41,939 bases of DNA from Candidatus Moranbacteria bacterium GW2011_GWF2_35_54 (lineage in GTDB: Bacteria > Patescibacteriota > Minisyncoccia > Moranbacterales > UBA9337): contig LBQR01000029.1 of assembly GCA_000990945.1 (NCBI GenBank), positions 1 through 41,939 on the forward strand, given 5' to 3'. Position 1 is the stretch's first letter; the number at the start of each line of letters is the position of its first letter. The position numbers and the translations under genes were made by a program. Positions 18,087 through 26,647 of this stretch are shown here, piece after piece. A model generated the notes under the pieces. It worked only from the letters and a program-made list of their open reading frames with translations, made no database searches and was not told the DNA's origin.

Positions 18087-18824
18087 ATGAAAAAAATATT
18101 TAAAATTATACTTCAATATTACCTTAAAATTATCACTAAGATAGTTCTTTGGGTTCATCGCCCGATAGTTATCGCGGTAAGCGGAAGCGTGAATAAATCT
18201 TTTGTGAGAGATGAGATCAAAAGAGTTTTAGAAGTTCAAGGCAAGACAGTGCGGGCTAATCCAAAAAACTTCAATACGGAAATTGGGTTGCCCTTGGCGA
18301 TTTTAAACATCCAAAGCGGATATAATTCTTATCGTAGATGGTTGCCGGTTATTTTTAGTGCGTTTGGCGCAATTTTTCAGAAAAATTTTCCTAAATATTT
18401 GGTTTTAGAATTGGGTGTGGCGCAAAAAGGAGATATGCGTTATTTGCTCTCATTGGTGAAACCCAAAATTGCCATAGTAACAGAAATTACTCAGCGCTAT
18501 ATCGAATCTTTTTCGGGGATGGATAAATTGGTGGGTGAGTATGTTTATTTGGCCAAGAACATGAAAAAAGACGGTAAACTTATTTTAAATTGGGATAATG
18601 AAAAAGTGCGAAGTTTAAAAAAATATTCCAAGGCGCAGGTCTTGTATTTTGGCAGTAGTTCAATGGATGTCGACGGTGAAATAAAAGAAATTAAAAAAGA
18701 AACTGATGGTATAAAAGTTAAATTGCGTTATAAAAATAAAGAAAGTGAAATAAAAATAAAAAGATTTGGTACGCACCACGCTACTGCGGCGGTGGTAGGG
18801 CAAATGATAGGAGATATCATATAG
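18087..18824 (+). CDS. Mur ligase (MurF-like) N-terminal/central domain protein, truncated
   Basis: VIAVSGSVNKSFVRDEIKRVLE (degenerate P-loop), NPKNFNTEIGLPLAIL, LVLELGVAQKGDM, ends at HHATAAVVG. Confidence 0.7.
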   Translation: MKKIFKIILQYYLKIITKIVLWVHRPIVIAVSGSVNKSFVRDEIKRVLEVQGKTVRANPKNFNTEIGLPLAILNIQSGYNSYRRWLPVIFSAFGAIFQKNFPKYLVLELGVAQKGDMRYLLSLVKPKIAIVTEITQRYIESFSGMDKLVGEYVYLAKNMKKDGKLILNWDNEKVRSLKKYSKAQVLYFGSSSMDVDGEIKEIKKETDGIKVKLRYKNKESEIKIKRFGTHHATAAVVGQMIGDII

Positions 18825-18906
18825 CATGTAACATAGAACATGGAACACGTAACATATGTCATAAGAATGGATAAAGGGGCAATGGATATGATATGAGGTT
18901 TTTATA

Positions 18907-18933
18907 TTAGCACTCGGACTTGACGAGTGCTAA
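18907..18933 (+). promoter_or_regulatory. CIRCE operator (HrcA binding site)
   Basis: Perfect TTAGCACTC-N9-GAGTGCTAA upstream of hrcA. Confidence 0.97.
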
Positions 18934-19131
18934 TTTTTTGTTATAATTAAATTATAGAAAATTAATTCTTCCTTTTCCTCCTCCCCTTGGAAAGGGGAGG
19001 TGCCTGAAAGGCGGAGGGGTTGGATCTTCATATAATCTAAAATATATTTTTTTATAAAAGTTAGTAAACCCCCTCCTTAACCCTCCCCCCTTGAGTACAA
19101 GAGAGAGAGGAATAAAGGAATTCTATAAAGT

Positions 19132-19887
19132 ATGAATAAGAGGCAAGAAAAAATTTTAGAATGCATCGTGGAAGAATATACTTCGACGGCTGTGCCAATT
19201 GGTTCAAAAGTTTTAGTAGAGAAATATGGAATTGATGCCAGTAGTGCCACAATTCGAAATGAGATGGTGGAGTTGGAGGAAATGGGTTATCTTTATCAAC
19301 CTCATATTAGCGCAGGGAGAATTCCTACTGACAAAGGCTATCGTTATTTCGTGGAAGAAATAATGAAAGATAGAGAATTGAGCAAAAAAGAGCAGATGAA
19401 ATTACAGGAGGAATTATTGAAGCTCAAAGCCAAAAATATGCGACTTTCCCGAACGAGTGCTAAATTACTTTCGGGTTTGACGGGCAACTTAGCGATTAGT
19501 GGAATATTAGACAAAGATGAATTTGATGATTTTGGGATGAGGGATTTGTTAAGTGAACCAGAGTTTCAAAAGCTGGATGATATTTGTCGCTTGACTGAAA
19601 CGATGGATTATATCGATGAGATGTTTGATAAAATTGTCAAAGAAATGAAAGAAGGGGAAACAAAAATATTTATTGGAGCTGAAAATCCGGTGGATAAGAT
19701 CTCCAATTGCTCCATGATTGTCTCGCCCTATAAATTAAAAAACGGCCAGCGGGGAGTCTTGGCCTTAATCGGTCCCAAGCGGATGAAATATGCCAAGAAT
19801 AAATCGTTGATTGAATATATAAAGAAGATGTTAGGTTCGGCAAATGTAATAGTGATGGTGGGTGGTATTAATATTTTGATATATTAA
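19132..19887 (+). CDS. hrcA: Heat-inducible transcription repressor HrcA
   Basis: RQEKILECIVEEYTSTAVPIGSK, SSATIRNEM.ELEEMGYL.QPH.SAGRIPTDKGYRYFV. Confidence 0.96.
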   Translation: MNKRQEKILECIVEEYTSTAVPIGSKVLVEKYGIDASSATIRNEMVELEEMGYLYQPHISAGRIPTDKGYRYFVEEIMKDRELSKKEQMKLQEELLKLKAKNMRLSRTSAKLLSGLTGNLAISGILDKDEFDDFGMRDLLSEPEFQKLDDICRLTETMDYIDEMFDKIVKEMKEGETKIFIGAENPVDKISNCSMIVSPYKLKNGQRGVLALIGPKRMKYAKNKSLIEYIKKMLGSANVIVMVGGINILIY

Positions 19888-19937
19888 AAAGATTGTTTAA
19901 TTTTAAGTTTAGAATTATTTGTAGAAATTTATTGATT

Positions 19938-20014
19938 TGTCATTGCGAGTAAATTTTGTACTCAAAATTTGCGTGGCACAGAAATTATGAGTACATAATT
20001 TCTTCGCAGAGACG
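19938..20014. repeat. Repeat family A, compact element
   Basis: TGTCATTGCGAGTAAATTTTGTACTCAAAATTTGCGTGGCA + GAAATTATGAGTACATAATTTCTTCGCAGAGACG. Confidence 0.85.
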
Positions 20015-20036
20015 AGTTTAATTTAAAATTAATTTT

Positions 20037-20960
20037 ATGAAAAATAAAAAAATAGAAATGGAGATTGAGAAAGGTTGGCCAATACAGTTAACCGTTAAGG
20101 CTGTGGTTGTAAATAAGGACGGAAAAGTTCTGCTTCTAAAGAGAGCTGAAAAAGAAGTGACCAATAGTTCTAAGTATGATTTGCCAGGTGGAGGAATCGA
20201 AAAAGGTGAGACAATGGAAAAATCTCTCAAAAGAGAATTGGTGGAAGAATTAGGATTGGATAATGTCGAAATTGTTGGGGTAATTAGGGTGGGTGAATAC
20301 CCAGAGGGACATAAAAAATTTGATAGTTTAAAAGCTCTGAGATTTATCGCGCATTACAATGGCGGAGAAATAAAACTAAATCCTCGCGAGCATAGTGAAT
20401 TTGAGTGGCTCAATATCGATGAAGCGATAAAGAAACTAAATACTGGCGATGGTTTTGAAGAAGAAAAAATGGAAACTCTCAAAGCGGCCAAAAAATATCT
20501 GGAAATGGAAATGGCGCTGGATGGTTGGAAAAGAAGCTTGGCAGAGTTTGAAAATTATAAAAAAATGCAAGCCGAAAGCCAGAAAGATAGAATTCGTTAT
20601 GCGACTGAAAATATCGTAATGCAGATAATTCCTGTGATTGATAATTTCCATGTCTCCACCTCACATATTCCCGAAGATCAAAAAGATGGTGGCTGGGTAA
20701 CTGGAATAATGTATATTCAAAAACAACTGGAAAATGTGTTGGCAGAAAACGGAGTAGAGGAAATTAATTTAAAAGTTGGAGATAATTTTGATACTAAATA
20801 TTGCGAGGCCGTTTCGGATAATTGTTGTCATGATGAAAAATGCCAAGATGGTAAATGTGGAGAGAAGAAGAAATTTAAAAATAAGATAAAAAAAGTTATT
20901 TTAAAAGGTTATAAAATTGGTGATAAGGTTATCCGAGCTGCTCGAGTAATCGTAGAATAA
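20037..20960 (+). CDS. Nudix hydrolase - GrpE fusion protein
   Basis: Complete Nudix box GGIEKGETMEKSLKRELVEELGL followed in the same frame by GrpE (AEFENYKKMQAESQKDRIRYATENIVMQIIPVIDNFHVSTSHIP ... ILKGYKIGDKVIRAARVIVE); lies between hrcA and dnaK. Confidence 0.9.
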   Translation: MKNKKIEMEIEKGWPIQLTVKAVVVNKDGKVLLLKRAEKEVTNSSKYDLPGGGIEKGETMEKSLKRELVEELGLDNVEIVGVIRVGEYPEGHKKFDSLKALRFIAHYNGGEIKLNPREHSEFEWLNIDEAIKKLNTGDGFEEEKMETLKAAKKYLEMEMALDGWKRSLAEFENYKKMQAESQKDRIRYATENIVMQIIPVIDNFHVSTSHIPEDQKDGGWVTGIMYIQKQLENVLAENGVEEINLKVGDNFDTKYCEAVSDNCCHDEKCQDGKCGEKKKFKNKIKKVILKGYKIGDKVIRAARVIVE

Positions 20961-20968
20961 AAAAAGAC

Positions 20969-20996
20969 CCCCAAGAAGATAGCTATCTTCGAGGGG
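20969..20996 (+). other. Stem-loop in grpE-dnaK spacer
   Basis: CCCC-aa-GAAGATAGCTATCTTC-ga-GGGG. Confidence 0.65.
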
Positions 20997-21019
20997 ATCA
21001 GGGGGAGGTAGCAGGAAAT

Positions 21020-21106
21020 GTAGCTGGCAGATTGAATGTTTTTATAGGAAGGGTAGGGGTAGAAGAGAATTTTCTCTTCAAAAAACATATTCAATGTGCC
21101 AGCTAC
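21020..21106 (+). other. Long stem-loop with inner hairpin in grpE-dnaK spacer
   Basis: GTAGCTGGCAGATTGAAT ... ATTCAATGTGCCAGCTAC (17/18 complementary); inner GAAGAGAA-tt-TTCTCTTC at 21062-21079. Confidence 0.75.
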
Positions 21107-21180
21107 CTAAAGAGTAAGCCATTTGTATTAAAATGTCAAGTACGAAAACTCCTTACTAACCCCTAAGTCAAAAGCATGCC

Positions 21181-21298
21181 TGTCTTTGCGAGGAAGGTAC
21201 TCCTGACGCGGCAATCCAGTAGTGCATTAGATCTAGATGTGTTTTTAAGAGCTAGACTGCCACGTAAATTCTGAGTACAAAATTTACTCGCAGAGACG
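21181..21298. repeat. Repeat family A, paired inverted element
   Basis: TGTCTTTGCGAGGAAGGTACTCCTGACGCGGCAATCCAG ... CTAGACTGCCACGTAAATTCTGAGTACAAAATTTACTCGCAGAGACG. Confidence 0.85.
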
Positions 21299-21402
21299 AG
21301 TAAAAAGATAATTTATCAAGTAATAATTAATAATAAAAAATAAGTAATAAAAGATTTTAACTAATTAACTTGCTAAGTTAATTGGCTAAAAGCTAAAAAA
21401 AT

Positions 21403-23325
21403 ATGGGTAAAATATTAGGAATTGATCTCGGAACTACTAACAGCGCGATGGCCATCGTGTCTGGTGGCAAGCCGGAAATAATTGAAAACAAAGAGGGAAA
21501 TCGAACCACACCATCAATGATTGCAATTAATAAAGGCGGAGAAAGATTAGTGGGACTTTTGGCCAAACGTCAAGCGGTAACTAACCATGAAAACACTTTG
21601 TTTTCGATCAAGCGTCTTATCGGAAGAAAGTTTGACGATAAAGATGTCCAAGAGGATATTAAATTAATGCCCTTTAAAATTTCTAAAGCAGCTAATGGCG
21701 GAATTAATGTAAAAATGGGAGATAAAGAGTATACTCCGCGAGAGATTTCAGCTATGGTTTTGCAAAAATTAAAAGCTGATGCCGAAGAAAAATTGGGAGA
21801 AAAAATCGAGGAAGCGGTGATCACTGTGCCGGCTTATTTCGATGATTCTCAAAGAAAAGAAACTAAAGAAGCCGGAAGAATTATCAACGAGCCGACCGCG
21901 GCTGCGCTAGCTTATGGTTTCGATAAAAAGAAAAATGAAAAAATTGCGGTTTATGATCTGGGTGGCGGGACTTTTGATATTTCGATTCTCGAAGTGGGCG
22001 ATGATACCGTAGAAGTTATTTCTACCAACGGAGATACTCATTTGGGAGGAGATGATTTTGATCAAGTTCTCATCAACTGGATAATTGACGAATTCAAAAA
22101 ACAAGAAGGTATTGATTTAAGTAAAGATAATTTGGCTCTGCAGAGAATTAAAGAATCAGCTGAAAAAGCTAAAATTGAACTTTCCACTGCTCAAGAAACT
22201 GAAATCAACCAACCTTTTATCACTACCGATGCCAATGGCCCCAAACATTTAGTGATGAAATTGACTCGTTCAAAAATGGAAGAATTAGTGGGAGATTTAG
22301 TAACTAAAACTATGGAGCCAGTCAGAAAAGCTCTTAAAGACGCAAAACTTGAAAATAAAGACATCAATGAAATTGTGATGGTGGGAGGAATGACTCGCAT
22401 GCCACTGGTACAAAAGAAAGTAGAAGAATTTTTTGGCAAGAAACCAAATTCAAGTGTGAACCCTGATGAAGTAGTGGCCATGGGAGCTGCTATCCAGGGG
22501 GGAGTATTGGCCGGTGATGTAAAAGATGTCTTGCTTCTTGATGTTACTCCGCTGACTTTGGGAATCGAAACCATGGGAGGAATTTCCACTCCACTTATCG
22601 AAAGAAATACGACTGTGCCAACTAAAAAATCTCAGATATTTTCTACGGCGGCTGATAACCAACCTAGTGTAGAAATTCATGTCTTGCAAGGAGAACGTGA
22701 AGTAGCGCAAGGTAATAAAACTTTAGGCAGATTTATCCTAGATGGTATTGCTCCATCTCCTCGAGGAATTCCGCAAGTAGAAGTAACTTTTGATATTGAT
22801 GCCAATGGAATATTGAGCGTGAGTGCTAAGGATAAAGCGACTGGCAAAGAACAATCAATTCGCATCGAAGCCTCTAGCGGAGTAAGCAAAGAAGAAATCG
22901 AAAGAATGAAACAGGATGCCGAGGCGCATGCCGAAGAAGATAAAAAACGTAAAGAAAAAGTCGAAGCGAAAAATATTGCCGAGAGTCTAGTTTACTCTAC
23001 TGAAAAAGCTTTGAAAGACTCGGGCGATAAGATTAGTGAAGATAAAAAGAAACCGGTCATTGAAAAAATGGAAGCGCTCAAGGAAGTTTTGAAAAAAGAA
23101 GAGTCGACTACGGAAGAAATTAAAAAAGCCACTGAAGAATTTTCAACCGAAGCCCAAAAGATTGGCGAAGAGCTTTATAAAGCCACTGCACCGCAAGAAG
23201 AGAATCCCGCCTCTGCTGAAGCTACGGGCGAGACAAAGACGGGCGAGACTAAGGAGGATAATGTAAAAGATGCGGAGACAGAACCAGCAAAAGATAGTGA
23301 ACCAAAAGATGGTGACAAGAAATAA
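21403..23325 (+). CDS. dnaK: Chaperone DnaK (Hsp70), with an 8-residue gap in the NBD
   Basis: [48 protein letters not shown] directly followed by [13 protein letters not shown]. Confidence 0.97.
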   Translation: MGKILGIDLGTTNSAMAIVSGGKPEIIENKEGNRTTPSMIAINKGGERLVGLLAKRQAVTNHENTLFSIKRLIGRKFDDKDVQEDIKLMPFKISKAANGGINVKMGDKEYTPREISAMVLQKLKADAEEKLGEKIEEAVITVPAYFDDSQRKETKEAGRIINEPTAAALAYGFDKKKNEKIAVYDLGGGTFDISILEVGDDTVEVISTNGDTHLGGDDFDQVLINWIIDEFKKQEGIDLSKDNLALQRIKESAEKAKIELSTAQETEINQPFITTDANGPKHLVMKLTRSKMEELVGDLVTKTMEPVRKALKDAKLENKDINEIVMVGGMTRMPLVQKKVEEFFGKKPNSSVNPDEVVAMGAAIQGGVLAGDVKDVLLLDVTPLTLGIETMGGISTPLIERNTTVPTKKSQIFSTAADNQPSVEIHVLQGEREVAQGNKTLGRFILDGIAPSPRGIPQVEVTFDIDANGILSVSAKDKATGKEQSIRIEASSGVSKEEIERMKQDAEAHAEEDKKRKEKVEAKNIAESLVYSTEKALKDSGDKISEDKKKPVIEKMEALKEVLKKEESTTEEIKKATEEFSTEAQKIGEELYKATAPQEENPASAEATGETKTGETKEDNVKDAETEPAKDSEPKDGDKK

Positions 23326-23481
23326 ATTCTGAGAATATTATTAAAGAGCGAGGTACAATACTTCGCTTTTTAATTTCAAATTTTCAATTACAAATTTCAA
23401 ATAAAGTTCTAAATTTCCAATGTGTTTCCATCCCCCTCTCCTGTACTCGGGAGAGGGTTGGGGAGAGGGTTAATCCCCGCA

Positions 23482-23592
23482 TGTCATTTCGACTAAATAA
23501 ATTTTTGTACTCGGAAATTTATGCATGGAGAAATCTCAAGTAAATATTGTTTGAGATCTCTCGACTTCACTATCGTTGCGCTCGAGATGACA
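23482..23592. repeat. Repeat family B, paired inverted element
   Basis: TGTCATTTCGACTAAATAAATTTTTGTACTCGGAAATTTATGCATGGAGAAATCTCA ... GAGATCTCTCGA..CTCGAGATGACA. Confidence 0.85.
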
Positions 23593-23611
23593 AGCCGCAA
23601 AATTTCTAAAA

Positions 23612-23641
23612 TTAAAAAGACGACCTTTTTAGGGGTCGCCT
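23612..23641 (-). terminator. Terminator-like hairpin for minus-strand small gene
   Basis: Minus strand GGCGACCCCTAAAAAGGTCGTCTTTTT. Confidence 0.6.
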
Positions 23642-23667
23642 CGGGGTGCTTCGTTGAAGCTTTGAGG

Positions 23668-23838
23668 TCATTGTTGGATCTCAAGATAACTTGCAAATGT
23701 CGCGTTGCAACGGCGACAATGGTATCTTTTTTCAGGATTCAAATATTCTTCGGGATTTGGGTTGGTTTCGACTGCTCTGTCTCTGCATAGTGGACAAATT
23801 ATTATGCTAGGTGGTTTTTTTCTGGTGGCGAAGGGCAT
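23668..23838 (-). CDS. Small zinc-ribbon protein, 56 aa
   Basis: MPFATRKKPPSIIICPLCRDRAVETNPNPEEYLNPEKRYHCRRCNATFASYLEIQQ; CPLC...CRRC; not in the supplied ORF list. Confidence 0.65.
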   Translation of the reverse strand: MPFATRKKPPSIIICPLCRDRAVETNPNPEEYLNPEKRYHCRRCNATFASYLEIQQ

Positions 23839-23870
23839 GATAGCTTCTCCTTCTGCGGTAAAAAGTTCAG

Positions 23871-24074
23871 TTAAAAAGTAAGGTCACATCTTCCACAAGT
23901 CCACTCTTTGGTTATATCCAAGAAATAAAATGCTACTTCTCCGATGCCGAGATTGCTCTTAGCGACTGCCTTGCCAACCTGGTCATTAAAATGGCAATTA
24001 GGGCAGGTTGGAACGTCCATTTTTTTTACCGCGTTTCTGTTAACAGAGGCTACTAATATATTTTGTCCGCACAT
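23871..24074 (-). CDS. Small zinc-ribbon protein, 67 aa
   Basis: CPNC...CGRCDLTF; GGAAGGAGAAAC RBS upstream on minus strand. Confidence 0.7.
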   Translation of the reverse strand: MCGQNILVASVNRNAVKKMDVPTCPNCHFNDQVGKAVAKSNLGIGEVAFYFLDITKEWTCGRCDLTF

Positions 24075-24202
24075 ATTGTTTCTCCTTCCAGATAAGGTTT
24101 AAGGTGCTATCAATATGATTCTAAACGTTAGTTATGTATGATAGTATAAAACATACCAAAACGTCAAGCGTTAGGGTTATTTTCATCAGCCTACTTTTAA
24201 AA

Positions 24203-24233
24203 ATTTTAGGGGCGACTCTTTAGGAGTCGCCCT
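24203..24233 (-). terminator. Terminator-like hairpin for minus-strand gene
   Basis: GGGCGACTCCTAAAGAGTCGCCCC followed by TAAAATTTTT on minus strand. Confidence 0.6.
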
Positions 24234-24276
24234 GGTATGCTTCATTGAAGCATTTGGCCATAGTTTCAATCGGCTT

Positions 24277-24624
24277 TCAGTCGGCCATTGCATTGAAAAT
24301 TTCCCAACCCTTATCGTCGCTGATGCCAAGAGGAAATTCATTGAAGTGGATTCCGAGTTCCGTAAGTCTTTTTTCTAGCGCATCGCAGTAACGCGTTAGC
24401 AAAAGGTAATCCGGGCTGGTAATAAATTGTTGGGATAAACACTTTCCTCCCAGTGCGATAATTGAGAGAAGAGAGTATTTTCCCACAACCCACTTTAGGT
24501 CTTTACAATAAATCTCGGAAGGCTTTGCGCTCTCCATTATGTGGCGCAGGAAACCAATGCCTGCGTCAGATGAATCGTAAGAATCGCCTTCTTCCCAAGT
24601 GTCTTCTATTAACGCATGTGTCAT
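24277..24624 (-). CDS. Hypothetical protein, 115 aa
   Basis: Intact ORF with AGGAGCATCGAAA RBS-like sequence on minus strand. Confidence 0.65.
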   Translation of the reverse strand: MTHALIEDTWEEGDSYDSSDAGIGFLRHIMESAKPSEIYCKDLKWVVGKYSLLSIIALGGKCLSQQFITSPDYLLLTRYCDALEKRLTELGIHFNEFPLGISDDKGWEIFNAMAD

Positions 24625-24770
24625 TTTCGATGCTCCTTTGTATTGGATGAGATTTCTGGCTCTTAATAATGCGAGGTACTAAACTAACTATACACAATTG
24701 CACAAAAAAGACAAAAAGTCAAGTTTTGCGACGCTAAGTTCTGTGATTTATTTTATAGTTTTTCCCCGTA

Positions 24771-24790
24771 GGAACAGGGCACGCCCTGTT
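24771..24790. repeat. REP-like hairpin
   Basis: GTAGGAACAGGGC-AC-GCCCTGTTC: GTAG followed by a perfect stem-loop. Confidence 0.5.
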
Positions 24791-24923
24791 CTTTGCACAA
24801 AGTTAAATCTTAAATTCAGCTAAAATATGAAGTTATATTTTAGAAAATAATTTGTCAATGTTGATTTTTGGTAGAAATAGAGATATTCTTAATATAATAA
24901 GTAAGATTTTTTAGCAGTTTAAT

Positions 24924-25673
24924 ATGAACATAAAACAGAAATTAAAAGATTATTTTGAAGGAGTAGCAGACATGATACAACTTGAATATAAACATTCCTC
25001 TACTACTGGACATCCTAATGATGTGGGAGATAATCGAGAAGATATACTTATTAATTTTTTTAATAAGCATCTTCCTCATAAATTTAAAGCAATCAGGGGT
25101 GGAAAAATTTTTGACTCTGAGGGTAATTCTAGCAAGCAAGTTGATGTTGTAATATATGACAATAATATTCCAAGACTGGCCTCTTATCAACAAACACTGT
25201 ATTTAGCAGAAGGTGTTGCAACTGCAATTGAGATTAAGCCAAGTTTAACGAAGGGTGAATTTATAAAGGCTATAGAAAATTTAAAATCAATTAAGTTGTT
25301 AAAGAAAAAAACTGGAGGAAGTATTATGATTGGAGATTTTCGAAAAGACATATATTGTGGAATATTCTCATTTGAAACTAATTTAAGTTTCCAAGATATA
25401 TTAAATATAATTAATGAGAAAATAGGTGAAGAGAAAATAATAGATTTCATAGTGGTAAATAATAAATATTTAATTTTGAGAAATAATGGGGAGTGGCATA
25501 TTGAAAGCGAGACTTCTAGGGAGAAAATTAATTTGACACAGCATTATCTCAATTTTGATGATGGAAAGATGATTTTGTATAGATTTTTTATGCTTGCTTG
25601 CAAAGAAATTGGAGTACTTAAATTATCTGACAACAATGGTTTGGACAATTATATAAATATGAAATTTGAATAA
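24924..25673 (+). CDS. DUF6602-like protein, possible PD-(D/E)XK-type nuclease fold
   Basis: RGGKIFDSEGNSSKQVDVVIYDNN ... VATAIEIKPSL pattern. Confidence 0.6.
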   Translation: MNIKQKLKDYFEGVADMIQLEYKHSSTTGHPNDVGDNREDILINFFNKHLPHKFKAIRGGKIFDSEGNSSKQVDVVIYDNNIPRLASYQQTLYLAEGVATAIEIKPSLTKGEFIKAIENLKSIKLLKKKTGGSIMIGDFRKDIYCGIFSFETNLSFQDILNIINEKIGEEKIIDFIVVNNKYLILRNNGEWHIESETSREKINLTQHYLNFDDGKMILYRFFMLACKEIGVLKLSDNNGLDNYINMKFE

Positions 25674-25691
25674 ATAGTAAGAATAGAAAAT

Positions 25692-26579
25692 ATGAATAGC
25701 GAATCAAAAGATATGAAAGAGTCGTACAAAAATACAATAGGCTGGCGGAAAACATTTCTTATGGGGGTTACATTTTTCAGCATTGCTTTTCTTGGATATT
25801 TAAGTGTTTATAGTGAATTTGATACGTTAAAAAAATGGATAAAGACAACTATATATTTATTTGGTGTCGTGGGTGTCATTCTGATGATTCCATTGATTGT
25901 GTTTTTTACTTTTGAAACAATTAAAGTAATCCTGCCTAAGTTAACAAAACCAATTGATATACTAATAAAAATAATAAGTAAATTGTTTTTATTTATTAAA
26001 AATATATATATTTTTATCACTAAATTAATTATTAAGGAGGCGGTCGAGAGTATCATTCTAGAAAGAGAAAAAGGAAGGGAATTTAATTTCATATTTAAAA
26101 ATCAAAATGATGATGACCACTACTATCCAGAGAATATTGATTTAAATAAAGAAAATATAAAAATTAAGGTTGTCCCAAAAGACACTAAATATTGGAGAAT
26201 AGGCTTTAAATTCTCTAATTCTGAAATTTTTGGTGTCGCGAGGCACGGAATGGATTTACCACTTTTTCATATTGGAGAAAGCATGGTAAAAAATTCAAGA
26301 TTAGATAGCGTGGAGAACAAGGATATGTTATATGTTACATATTATAATAAAGATTGTAAAAAAGAATATGATAAAAATATAATGAATAAATATAAAGGAG
26401 AATTAACTATAATGGAAGTATTTAAAAATAATAGTTCTACAATTATTTTGGTAAAAGATAAAAGTGGGAATGAATTAATAAGAGAAAATATTGGCGAATA
26501 CAGATTCTGTAAATTATTCGCTTGGGGCGATAAAAATAATTTTATTCTAGAGACTAAAATATGGAAAGAAAATAAATAG
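25692..26579 (+). CDS. Membrane protein with C-terminal beta-rich domain
   Basis: About three TM segments, then YWRIGFKFSNSEIF...LPLFHIGE...LFAWGDKNN. Confidence 0.6.
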   Translation: MNSESKDMKESYKNTIGWRKTFLMGVTFFSIAFLGYLSVYSEFDTLKKWIKTTIYLFGVVGVILMIPLIVFFTFETIKVILPKLTKPIDILIKIISKLFLFIKNIYIFITKLIIKEAVESIILEREKGREFNFIFKNQNDDDHYYPENIDLNKENIKIKVVPKDTKYWRIGFKFSNSEIFGVARHGMDLPLFHIGESMVKNSRLDSVENKDMLYVTYYNKDCKKEYDKNIMNKYKGELTIMEVFKNNSSTIILVKDKSGNELIRENIGEYRFCKLFAWGDKNNFILETKIWKENK

Positions 26580-26647
26580 TCATTTACTTCTACGCTCTAG
26601 TGTGTTGGAGTAAAATGCAGGTAGATAAATTTTAGGTAATAAACATT

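Noticed and set aside
23521-23790. Plus ORF MHGEISSKYCLRSLDFT...
   Set aside because: Starts inside a family B repeat and runs antisense through a terminator hairpin and the 56-aa zinc-ribbon gene.
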